From: Streptomyces armeniacus
GTDB lineage: Bacteria > Actinomycetota > Actinomycetes > Streptomycetales > Streptomycetaceae
Reading direction: 5' to 3'
Length of the DNA: 64,000 nucleotides
NCBI RefSeq assembly: GCF_003355155.1
Contig: NZ_CP031320.1
Coordinates: forward strand, 7,334,978-7,398,977
The position numbers were made by a program, and so were the translations under genes. Below the pieces are notes generated by a model, which did not search any database, was not told the DNA's origin, and was given only the letters and a program-made list of their open reading frames with translations. Position 1 is the stretch's first letter. Each line of letters starts with the position of its first letter. This document shows positions 8,294 through 19,100 of the stretch, in pieces.

Positions 8294-8338
8294 GACGATC
8301 TCTCTGTGGGCGCCGGTGTATCTACAAAAATAATAGAC
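8253..8338 (+). other. Degraded Nextera (Tn5) adapter sequence marking a false contig join
   Basis: 8253-8271 matches the Tn5 mosaic end CTGTCTCTTATACACATCT at 14 of 19 positions, including CTATACACA. 8272-8285 matches the linker GACGCTGCCGACGA at 13 of 14. Then come exactly 8 bases (ACGCTTAG) in the index position. Bases 8294 to about 8322 resemble the P5 complement with small errors (GATCTC, GTGG, CGCC, GTATC). An A-rich tail follows (ACAAAAATAATAGA), foreign to this GC-rich genome. The order and spacing match read-through into a sequencing adapter. Everything left of here belongs to one contig and everything right to another. Confidence 0.88.
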
Positions 8339-11300
8339 CACCGCAACAGCCACCAGCGACTCCGGCCCCACACCACGCCCCGCCAGCAACCAAGCCAACC
8401 GCCCCGCACGCGCGTCCACTTCCGCATACGAGAGAACGCGACCGCCGCACACCACGGCAGTCGCCTCCGGGGCACGCAGCGCCTGCTCCTCGAACAGCTC
8501 CACGACCGTGCCGGTGGGGAAGGCGCGCTCCGCGTCGTTGAACTCCTCCAGCAGCCGGTGCCGTTCGCCGGTTGCCAGCACGTCGACGGCGCCTACGCGC
8601 TGGGCCTGGTCACGGGCTACGGACTCCAGCACCCGTACGTACGCGGCGACGAGCCACTCGGCGGTCTCCGCGTCGAACAGGTCGGTGGCGAACTCCAGCA
8701 CGCCGCGCAGTCCGGCGGACTCCCCTCCGTCGGAGCCGGGTTCGGCGAGGGCGAAGGCCAGGTCGAAGCGGGCGACGCCGGAGTCGACGTGCTGCGCCGT
8801 GACGGCCGTGCCCGGGAAGTCCGGGAGGTCGCCGGAGGCGGTCTGCGCGCCGGTGTTGTTGAAGGCGAGCATCACCTGGAACAGCGGGTGCCGGGACAGG
8901 GAGCGCGCCGGGTTGACCTCTTCGACGAGGCGCTCGAAGGGCACGTCCTGGTGTGCGTAGGCGCCCAGGTCGGTGTCGCGTACGCGGCTGAGCAGCTCCC
9001 GTACGGTGGGGTCGCCGGACAGGTCGGTGCGCAGCACGAGGGTGTTGGCGAACAGCCCCACGACGTTCTCGGCGGCGGCCTCCGTACGGCCGGCGATGGG
9101 CGCGCCGAGGGGGATGTCGGTGCCCGCGCCCAGCCGGTGCAGGAGGATCGCCAGGCCGGTCTGGAGGACCATGAAGACGCTGGTGTGCGCGGCGCGCGCC
9201 GTGGTGGCGAGGCGCTGGTGCAGGTCCGGGGTGATCGTGAACTCGGTGCGGTCGCCCCGGTGCGTGGCCTTCGCGGGACGCGGGCGGTCCAGCGGGAGGG
9301 AGATCTCCTCGGGCAGCTCCCGGAGGGCGTCCCGCCAGTAGGCGAGCTGCCGGGACAGCGCGCCTTCGGTGTCGTCACCGCTCAGCATGCGGCGCTGCCA
9401 CAGCGCGTGGTCGGCGTACTGGACGGGCAGCGCTGGCCAGGCGGGGCTGCCGCCGTCGCGCCGGGCCGTGTAGGCGGCGGCCAGGTCGCGCAGCAGGGAG
9501 CCGGCCGACCAGCCGTCGGCGGCGATGTGGTGGACGAGGAGGAGCAGCACGTGCTCCTGGGCGGAGGCCTCGAAGAGTACGGCGCGGAAGGGGACTTCGG
9601 CGGCCAGGTCGAAGGCGTACGCGGCCGCGGCCGCGAGTTCGGCGTCGAGCCGGTCGGCGTCGCACCGCGTCACGGTCAGGGCGGTGCCGGTGTCGCCGGG
9701 GGCCAGCACGTGCTGGTACGTGCCCGACTCGTCCTCGCTGAAGACCGTACGCAGGCTCTCGTGCCGTACGACGAGGTCGTCCACGGCGGCGCGGAGCGCG
9801 GCCACGTCCAGGCCGCCGCCGGACAGCCGCAGCGCCAGCGGCATGTTGTACGTGGCGCTCGGCCCCTCCAGCTGGTGCAGGAACCACAGCCGTTGCTGCG
9901 CGAACGAGACGGGCACCCGCTCGGGGCGTACGGCCGGCGCCAGGTCGGGCCGTACGCCCGCCGCGCCGTCCGCCCCGTCCGCGCCGTCCGCCCGGCCCTC
10001 CGTGTCCTCCAGCGCCGCCGCCAGCGCCGCGACGGTCGGGTGCTCGAACAGGCGGCGGACGGCGAGCCCGACGCCGAGCGTGGACCGGATGCGCCCCACG
10101 AGGCGGGTGGCCAGCAGGGAGTGGCCGCCGGAGGCGAAGAAGTCGTCGTCGATGCCGACGGCCGTGGCGCCCAGCGCCTCCGCGAACAGTTCGCAGAGGA
10201 TCTCCTCGCGGGGGCCGCGCGGGCCGCGCCCGACGGAGCCGGAGCCGTACTCGGGCCTGGGCAGCGCCCGGCGGTCGACCTTCCCGTTCGGCGTCAGCGG
10301 CAGCCGTTCCAGCACCACGAACGCCGACGGCACCATGTACTCCGGCACCCGCGCCGCCAGATGCGCGCGGGCCTGCGCCACGTCCGCGTCGCCGTCCTGC
10401 GCGGCGAGGTAGGCGACCAGCCGCCGGTCGCCAGGGTGGTCCTCGCGTACGACGACGGCGCAGCGTTCGACGCCCGGCGAGCCGGTCAGCACGGACTCGA
10501 TCTCGCCCGGCTCGATCCGGAAGCCCCGCACCTTCACCTGGTCGTCCGCGCGTCCGAAGAACTCCAGCAGCCCGTCGCCGCGCCACCGCGCGAGGTCCCC
10601 GGTGCGGTACATGCGCGCGCCGGGCGGGCCGTAGGGGTCGCTGACGAAGCGTTCGCCCGTGGGGGCGGGCCGGTTGAGATAGCCGCGGGCAAGGCCGGGA
10701 CCCGCGACGTACAGCTCGCCGCGTGCTCCGGCGGGTACGGGGCGCAGCGCGCCGTCGAGCACGTACAGCCGCATGCCACCGACGGGGCGCCCCACAGGCA
10801 GCGGCCCTTCGGGGGCGGACTCGCCGGGTTCGAGGCGGAATTCGGCGCAGTTGACGGTGGTCTCGGTCGGGCCGTACGAGTTGACGACCGCGGCGTGCGG
10901 GTGGCGGCGGCGCCAGGCGGCCAGCGCTTCTCCCGTGAGCTGTTCGCCCGCGACGACGAGGCAGTCCGCCGGGGAGACCTCAGCGGGCAGGTCGTCCAGC
11001 AGCGGCAGGTGGCTCGGTGTCACCTTCATCAGCGTGGTCCGCGGCCGGCCCTCGCCGGGCACCGCGTGCTCGTCGAGGTCGTCGGCGCGGACGCAGCCGC
11101 CGCTGACGAGCGGCGCGTACAGCGCGGTCACGGTCAGGTCGAAGGACACCGCCGAGTGCAGCAGGGCGGTGCCGGCGGCGGCCGGGTGCCCGTCGCGCAT
11201 CCAGCGCAGGTAGCGGCCGAGCCCGCCCTGCTCGATCACCACGCCCTTGGGCCGCCCGGTGGTACCCGAGGTGTAGATGACGTACGCGGGGTGCGCCGGG

Positions 11301-13171
11301 TCGGCGGGGGCGAGCCGGTCGCCGTCACGGAGGTTCGCGGCGGCGGCCCCGGCGGGGAGGGCGGTCTCGTCCCCGTCCAGGAGGAGGCTCGGGACACGGG
11401 TGCGGGGCAGGTCCGCCTCGGTCCCGGAGGTGGTGACGATCAGGCCGGGAGCGGCGTCGTCCAGCATGAACTCGATGCGCTCGGCCGGGTATTCGGGGTC
11501 GACGGGGAGGTAGCCGGCCCCGGTCTTGAGGACCGCGAGCAGTGCCGTCAGCAGCTTCTCGGAGCGCGGCAGGGCGACGGCGACGAGGCGTTCCGGTCCG
11601 ACGCCGAGGTCGCGGAGCCGGCGGGCGAGCGCGTTGGCGCGCGCGTTGAGGGCGGCGTACGTGAGTGTCGTGCCGCCGGACGTGACGGCGGGCGCGTCGG
11701 GCGTACGGGCGGCCTGCGCCTCGAACAACTCGGCGGCGGAGGAGGGCCGTTCGGTACGGGGCTCGGCGCGCGTGCCCGCGAAGGGCTGCGTGCCCGCGTA
11801 CGGCTCCGCGCCCCCGTACGACTCCGCGCTGTCCGCGCCCGCCGACAGCAGCTGTGCCCGCTCCCCGTCCAGCAGCATGTCGAGCTGCCCCAGCGGCCGG
11901 TCCGGGTCGGCGGCGAGCGATTCCAGCACGCGTACGACGCGGCGTACGACCGCCTCCGCCTCGTGCGGCGCGAACAGGCCGGGCTGGTAGCCGAGCCGGA
12001 GGCCGAACCGCTCGCCGGGCACGACGGCGAGGCTCAGCGGGTAGTGCGTCGCGTCGGTGCCGGAGACGCCCGTGACGCGCGGCTCGCGCTGCTCGTCACC
12101 GGTCTGCCCAGCCTGCTCCAGCGGGTAGTTCTCGAACACCATGGCGGTGTCGAACAGGGTCTGGAAGCCCGCGGCGTGCTGGATGTCGGCCAGGCCCAGC
12201 CACTGGTGGTCGAGCAGCCGCGCCTGCTCCTCCTGGAGTCCGCCGAGCGCGTCGGCGGCGGGGGTGCGGGCGGCGAGCCGTACGCGTACGGGCACGGTGT
12301 TGATGAACAGGCCCACCATCGCGTCCACACCGCGCAGTTCGGGCGGCCTGCCGGAGACGGTCACGCCGAAGACGACGTCGTCGCGGCCGGTCAGCTGGCC
12401 GAGCACGAGCGCCCAGGCGCTCTGGAACACGGTGTTCAGCGTCAGGCCGCGGGCGCGGCTGAGCTCCACGAGCCGCCTGCTGGTCTCCGCCGGGACAGTG
12501 CACTCGGCCTTGTCGGGGGCCGCAGGGCCCTGCCGGTGGCCGGGCCGCAGCAGAGTGGGGCTGTCGAGGTCCGCCAGGGCAGTGCGCCAGGCGGCGCGCG
12601 CGGCGGCCTTGTCCTGGCGGGCCAGCCACGCCAGGTGGTCCTTGTACCGGGGCGCCGGCGCCAGGGCGTGCGGCCGGCCCCCGGACTCGTACAGCGCCCA
12701 GAGGTCGCGCAGCAGCACCGGCATCGACCAGCCGTCGAGCAGGATGTGGTGGTGCGTCAGCGCCAGGCTGTACGCTTCCGTGCCGCGGCGCAGGAGCAGG
12801 AACCGCAGCAGCGGCGGGCGCGTGACGTCGAACCGCGTCCACCTCTCCTCTTCGAGTACCCGCCGTACGGCGTCCGGTCCCGCGCCGCGCAGGTCCGTCT
12901 CGTGCCAGGTCGGCGCGGTGTCGGCGGGCACGGCCTGGACGGGGCGGCTGAGGCCTTCGTGGAGGAAGGCGGCGCGCAGGTTCGGGTAGCGCACGAGCAG
13001 CGCGTGCGCCGCGGCGCGCAGCCGTTCCGCGTCGAGCGGGCCTTCGAGGTCGAGGACGAGCTGCGCGGTGTAGACGTCGAGGGAGTCCTCGTCGTACACG
13101 CTGTGGAACAGCAGCCCCTCCTGGAGCGGCGTCAGCGGAAGTATGTCCTCGAGTCCACCGGGCTGGCTCAC
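8339..13171 (-). CDS. Non-ribosomal peptide synthetase 2 (C-A-PCP-C-A...), 3' end missing
   Basis: About 1,611 residues are present. A DCL-type condensation domain (1-430; [26 protein letters not shown] near 143) accepts a D-configured donor. The adenylation domain follows (about 470-960; [33 protein letters not shown]), then a carrier ([10 protein letters not shown] near 1019), an LCL-type condensation domain (about 1084-1500; HHIAADGWS) and the first about 60 residues of a second adenylation domain. The first A-domain pocket, aligned by hand to GrsA, reads D-L-T-K-V-A-S-V-N-K, the DLTK class seen for Asp/Asn-like substrates. GTG 13171 overlaps the NRPS1 stop (GTGA) and has GGAGGGG 7 nt before it. 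Coding ends near 8339 at the adapter; the formal frame reads on antisense through tadZ and cpaB to 6737, which is not protein. Confidence 0.9.
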
Positions 13172-16100
13172 TTCTGGCCCCTCCACTCGGCTTGCAGTCG
13201 TTCGATCTCGGACCCGGACAGCAGGGACAGCGACACGTCCGAGGGCGTCAGGCCGCCGGCGTCCGGGTCGTCGGCGTGCGTGACCAGGGCGCGGAGCGCG
13301 TCGAACCAGAGCTCCGCGAGCCGCCGTACGCCCGCCTCGGTCAGCAGCCGGGTCGCCCAGGTCCAGTGCGCCACCAGCTCGGGGCCGCCCGTGCCGTCCT
13401 CGGTCAGCGCGTTCACTTCGACGAGGTGGGCGAGCGGCATGTCCGGGTCGGCGCCGCCGCTCAGTGCCGGCGACTCGGGGGCCGCCTCCCACTCGCCGCC
13501 GCCGCGGCCTGCGGCGAAGCGGCCGAGGTAGTTGAACGCGGCCTCGGGGCGCGGGTGCCGGGCCAGGCGGGGCCCGGTGCCGGGGTTGAGGTGGCGCAGC
13601 AGGCCGTAGCCCATGCCGTGGTCGGGCTGGGCGCGCAGCTGCTCCTTGGTCCGCTTCAGCAGGTCTCCGGCGGCGGGGCCGCCCGCCCACGCCTCGGCGC
13701 GGTCGAGTCCGCCGGCGTCGAGGCGTACTGGCCGGATGCTCGTGAACCAGCCGACGGTGCGGGACAGGTCGGCGCCCGGCACCAGTTCCTCACGGCGGCC
13801 GTGCCCCTCCACGTCGACGAGCACGCCCGAACCGGCGCCGTCCGTGCGCCGTACCGGACCTGGCCCGGACGGGCCGTGCCATTCCGCGAGGGCCAGGGCG
13901 AGTGCCGCGAGCAGTACGTCGTCCGCTCCCGCCCGGAACAGCTCCGGCACCCGCCCGAGGACCGCCTCGGTCACGTCGGGCGGCAGCCGCAGCGACAGCG
14001 TGTCCGCGGTGGCGTGGGTGTCCAGCGCCGGGTCGAGGGCGGCGCTCGCCAGCAGGCGGGGCGCGTCCTGCACCGTCTCGGTCCACAGCGGGAGTTCGGC
14101 GGCGCGGTCCGCCCGTACGGCCGCCGCGCGCAGCCCGTCGGCCCACTCCCGCAGCGAGGTGCCGACGGGGTCGAGTACGGGTTCGCGGCCGGCCTCGCAC
14201 GCGCGGTACGCCTCGGCGAGGTCGCCCAGGAGGATCCGCCACGAGACGCCGTCCACGACGAGGTGGTGTACGAGCATCAGCAGCCGCCCGGTGTCCGCGG
14301 GGCCGCGGTCCAGCCAGACCAGGTCGAGCATCCGGCCCTCGCCGGGGGCGAGCCGGGACGCCGCGCGCCGGGAGTGCTCGGCCAGCAGCGCCGTCAGCTC
14401 CTCCCCTTCGGCGCCGTGCGCGTCGACACGGGTCAGGCAGGTGTCGGCCGTGAACGCCTCCGGCCCGGGTATCTCCAGCGTCCAGCCGTCGCCGGTGCGC
14501 AGCCGTGCCCGCAGTGCCGCGTGGTGCCGGGCGAGCGCGGTCACCGCGCCGGCGAGGTGGCCGTGCCGGGCGCCGGCCGGGACGACGAGCACCGCGGACT
14601 GGTGGAACGCGGCGACGGGGCCGCCCAGTTCCGACAGCCACGCCTGTACGGGTGTCGCGGGCACGGTGCCGGTGTCCGCGGCGGCGCCCGTACGCGTACG
14701 GGTGTCCGCGGGCCGCTTGCCGTCGGCGGGCACCTCGGTGGCGACGGCGGCCAGTCCGGCGGCGGTGGCCTGCTCGAAGATGTCGCGTACGGAGAACGAC
14801 AGCCCGTTCCGCCGTGCGGCGCTCACCAGCTGGATCGAGGAGATGCTGTCGCCGCCGAGGGAGAAGAAGCCGTCGAGCACGCCGATCTGCTCCAGCCCGA
14901 GGACCTCGCGGAACAGCCCGCACAGCAGCTCCTCGCGCGGCGTGCGCGGCGCCAGCGGCCCGTCGTCGTCCTGTCGCGCCGCGGCGGGTTCCGGCGCGGG
15001 CAGCGCGCCGCGGTCGATCTTCCCGTTGCTGTTGAGCGGCAGCGCGTCCATGAGGACGAACGCGGAGGGCACCATGTAGTCGGGGACGCCTGCGGCGAGC
15101 CGGGCGCGCAGGGTCTCCTCGTCCACGCCGGGCGCGGACGGTACGGCGTACGCCACGAGCCGCTTGTCGCCGGGCCGGTCCTCGCGTACGACCACGGCGC
15201 ACCGTTCGACCTCCGGCGCGCCGGTCAGGACGGCCTCGATCTCGCCGGGTTCGATGCGGAAGCCGCGGATCTTCACCTGGTCGTCGGCGCGTCCGACGAA
15301 CTCCAGGGCGCCCTCGGACGACCACCGCACCACGTCGCCCGTGCGGTACATCCGGCCGCCGGACGGTCCGTACGGATCGGCCACGAACCGCCCGGCCGAC
15401 AGCCCGGGGCGGCCGGTGTAGCCCCTCGCCAGTCCGGTGCCGGAGAGATACAGCTCGCCCGGCACGCCGGCGGGGACCGGGCGGAGGCCCGGATCGAGCA
15501 CGTAGGCGCGGGTGTTGGCCATCGGGTGGCCGATCGGTACGGCGTCGGCCCGCGCGCGGCCGGCCGGCACGGGGAAGGCGGTCGCGAACGTCGTGGTCTC
15601 GGTCGGCCCGTAGACGTGCACGACCCGGGTGTCCGGGCAGGCGCGTACGAACGCGTCCACGACCGGCGGCGACACGCTCTCGCCGCCGAACCAGACCTCC
15701 GCGAGGCCGCCGAGCACGTCCCCGGCCTCCCGCGACAGCATGTTGAACAGCGCGGTGGTGAGGAACGCCGCGCTCACGCCGTGCCGTTCGACGGCGTGCC
15801 GCAGCGTGTCGGGCGTGAGGTGCCCGCTGTCCGCGACGACGGCGCAGCCGCCGGAGAGCAGCGGCACCCACATCTCGTACGTGGAGGCGTCGAACGCGTG
15901 CGAGGAGTGCAGCAGCACCCGCCGGTGCGCGTCCCCGGCGAACGCGGGGTCGGTCGCGAGCTCGGCCACGTTGGCGTGGCTGACGGCGACGCCCTTGGGC
16001 CTGCCGGTCGAGCCGGAGGTGTACATCACGTACGCGAGCTGGTCGGGGTGGCACGGGCGCGCGAGCGGTCCGCCGGGGCACGCGGCGACCTCGGGGGCCG

Positions 16101-19100
16101 AGGTGTCGGCGGCGATCAGGCGTACGGCGCCGGCCAGTTCGGGCAGTCCCTCGCGGGGCCGGTCGGTGACGAGCCAGCCGGCGCCGACGTCGTCGGCCAT
16201 CCAGCGCATGCGGTCGGCGGGGTACGAGGGGTGGAGCGGCACGTACGCACCGCCGGCCTTGAGGACGGCGAGTATCCACACGACGAGTTCGACGGAGCGG
16301 TCCAGGAGCAGCGCCACGGGCGAGCCGGTGGCCATGCCCGCGTCGGCGAGGCGGCGGGCGCAGCGGTCGCTGAGGGCGTCCAGCTCGGCGTAGGTCAGGC
16401 TTTTCTCGTGGCCGGCGAGCGCCGGCCGGCCGGGGGTGCGGGCGGCCTGCGCGCGGAACAGCTCCGGCACGGTGGCGCGTACGGGCGTGCGGGCGGTGTC
16501 GTTCCAGTCGGTGAGGACGCGGCGGCGTTCGGCGGTGCCGACGAGGTCCAGCGCGCCGACCTTGCGGGCGGGTTCGTCGGCCATCTCGCCCAGCAGCCGT
16601 ACCAGCCGGCCCGCGAGCGCTTCGACGGTGCCCCGGTCGAACAGGTCGGTGCTGTACTCGACGCCGCCGACGAGCCCGCCGGGCCCGCCGTCGGGGGCGC
16701 GCCGCTGGGTCAGCCCGAAGACGAGGTCGAAGCGGGACGCGGTGGTCTCCACCGGGTACGCGCGCAGGCCGAGCCCGCCGAAGCGCCCCAGGTCGTCCGC
16801 CGCCGACTCGACGTCGGCGTGGTTGAACGCCAGCATCACCTGGAACAGCGGGTTCCGGGCCAGTGAGCGCTCGGGGTTCAGCTCGTCGACCAGGCGCTCG
16901 AAGGGGATGTCCTGGTGGGCGTACGCGCCCAGCGCCGTCTCCCGCACCCGCGCGACCAGCTCCCGTACGGAGGGGTCGCCGGAGAGATCCGTACGCAGCA
17001 CGAGCGTGTTGACGAAGAGGCCGACCATCCCGTCCATGGCCTCGTCGGTGCGGCCCGCGACCGGGGAGCCGACCGGGATGTCGTCGCCTCCGCCCATGCG
17101 GTGCAGCAGGGCGGCCAGTCCGGCCTGGAGCACCATGAACACGCTCGAACCGGTGTCCCTGGCAAGGGCGTCGAGCCGGGCGTGCAGCGCGGCGGGGATC
17201 TCGAAGCGGAACCAGCCGCCGCCGTACGAGACCGCCGCGGGCCGCGGCCGGTCCGTGGGCAGCGGCAGCTCCTCGGGGATGCCGTCGAGCTGGTCGCGCC
17301 AGTAGCGCAGCTGCCGGGCGAACGGGCTGGCGGGGTCGTCCTCCGCGCCGAGTACGTCCCGGTGCCAGAGCGCGTAGTCGGCGTACTGCGGCAGCGGAAC
17401 GGCCGGCTCCGCGGGCCGGTGCCCGGCGCGGCGCGCCTCGTACGCCTCCGCGAGGTCACGCAGCAGCGGCTCCATCGACCAGCCGTCGGCCGCGATGTGG
17501 TGGACGAGGAGCAGCAGTACGTGGTCGTCCTCGCCCAGCGCGAACAGCCGCGCCCGTACCGGCGCCGTACGGCTCAGTTCGAAGGCGTGCCGCGCCTCCC
17601 GCGCCAGCCGCGCGTCGAGGTCCGCGGGCGCGGTCTGCTCGACGTGCAGCGCGGGCCGGGCGTCGTGCGGGTCCAGCACGACCTGGTACGGCCCTTCGTC
17701 GTCCTCCTCGAAGGCCGTACGCAGGCTCTCGTGGCGTGCGACCAGGTCCTCCAGCGCCTGCTCCAGCGCGTCCCGGTCCAGTGCGCCGGAGAGCCGGAGG
17801 GCGACCGGGATGTTGTAGATGTGGCTGGGGCCCTCGAGCTTGTGCAGGAACCAGAAGCGCTGCTGCGCGGACGACAGCGGCAGCCGCGGCGGCCGTACGC
17901 GGGGCGCCAGCGGCGCGCGCTCCGCCGCACCGGCGGACTCCAGCGCCTCGGCGAGCCCGGCGACGGTCGGGGTCTCGAACAGCTGCCGTACGGGCGTCTC
18001 GACGCCGAGCGCCGAGCGGATCTGGCTGATGAGCCGGGTGGCGAGGAGGGAGTGGCCGCCGAGCGCGAAGAAGTCGTCGTCGATGCCGACGCCGTCCACG
18101 GCCAGTACGTCGGCGAACTGCTCGCACAGCGCACGCTCCCGCGCGTTCCGCGGCTCGCGCGCGGTGGACTCGTCCCGCCGGTGGTGCTGTTCGGGGGCCG
18201 GGAGCGCGGCGCGGTCCAGCTTCCCGTTGGTCGTCAGCGGCAGCGCGTCCAGTGCCACGAACGCGGCGGGCACCATGTACGCGGGCAGGGCGCCGGCCGC
18301 GTACTCCCGCAGCCCCGCCGTGCCGGCGCCGCTCTCGGCCCGTGCGGCGTCGGCCGGTACGGCGTCAGGTGCGGCGGCCGGTACGACGTAGGCGACCAGC
18401 CGCTTGTCGCCGGGCCGGTCCTCGCGTACGACCACGGCGCACTGCGCGGTCCGCGGGTGCCGCGCGAGGACCGCCTCGATCTCGCCGGGTTCGATGCGGA
18501 AGCCGCGGATCTTCACCTGGTCGTCGGCGCGGCCCAGGTGCACCAGCTCGCCGCGGCCGTTCCAGCGGGCCACGTCACCGGTGCGGTACATGCGGTCGCC
18601 GGGCGCGCCGAACGGGTCGGCGGGGAACCGCTCCGCGGTCAGTCCCGGCCTGCCCAGGTAGCCGCGGGCCAGCCCGGCCCCGGCCACGTACAGCTCGCCG
18701 GGCACGCCCGCCGGTACGGGGTTGAGCCCGGCGTCGAGCACGTACGCGCGCAGGTCGGCGATGGGGCAGCCGACGGTGCTGTCCGACGTACGGGCGGACT
18801 CGTGCGTGAGGCCGGCGTGTGTGACGTGCACGGTCGTCTCGGTGATGCCGTACATGTTGACCAGCACCGGCGCGTCGTCGGGGTGCCGCGCGTACCAGTC
18901 GGCGAGCCGCCCCGGCTCCAGCGCCTCGCCGCCGAACACGATGGTGCGCAGCGACAGCCGCCCGCCCGGTCCGGGCCGTTCGGCGTCGGCCTGGCTCAAC
19001 TGGTGGAAGGCGGACGGGGTCTGGTTGAGGACGGTGACGCGCTCGCGGACGAGGAGTTCCAGGAACTCGCGGGGCGACCGGCTCGTCTCGTGGCTCACGA

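Noticed and set aside
6737..8338. Minus-strand frame continuing the NRPS2 gene to 6737
   Set aside because: It crosses the adapter and then reads antisense to tadZ and cpaB. Its composition is Arg/Gly-rich with no adenylation motifs, so it is only an open frame created by the false join.
8306..13531. 1,741-residue plus-strand open frame opposite NRPS2
   Set aside because: It is a GC-bias shadow of the NRPS gene, with Arg/Gly/Val-rich composition, no family motifs and no ribosome site.
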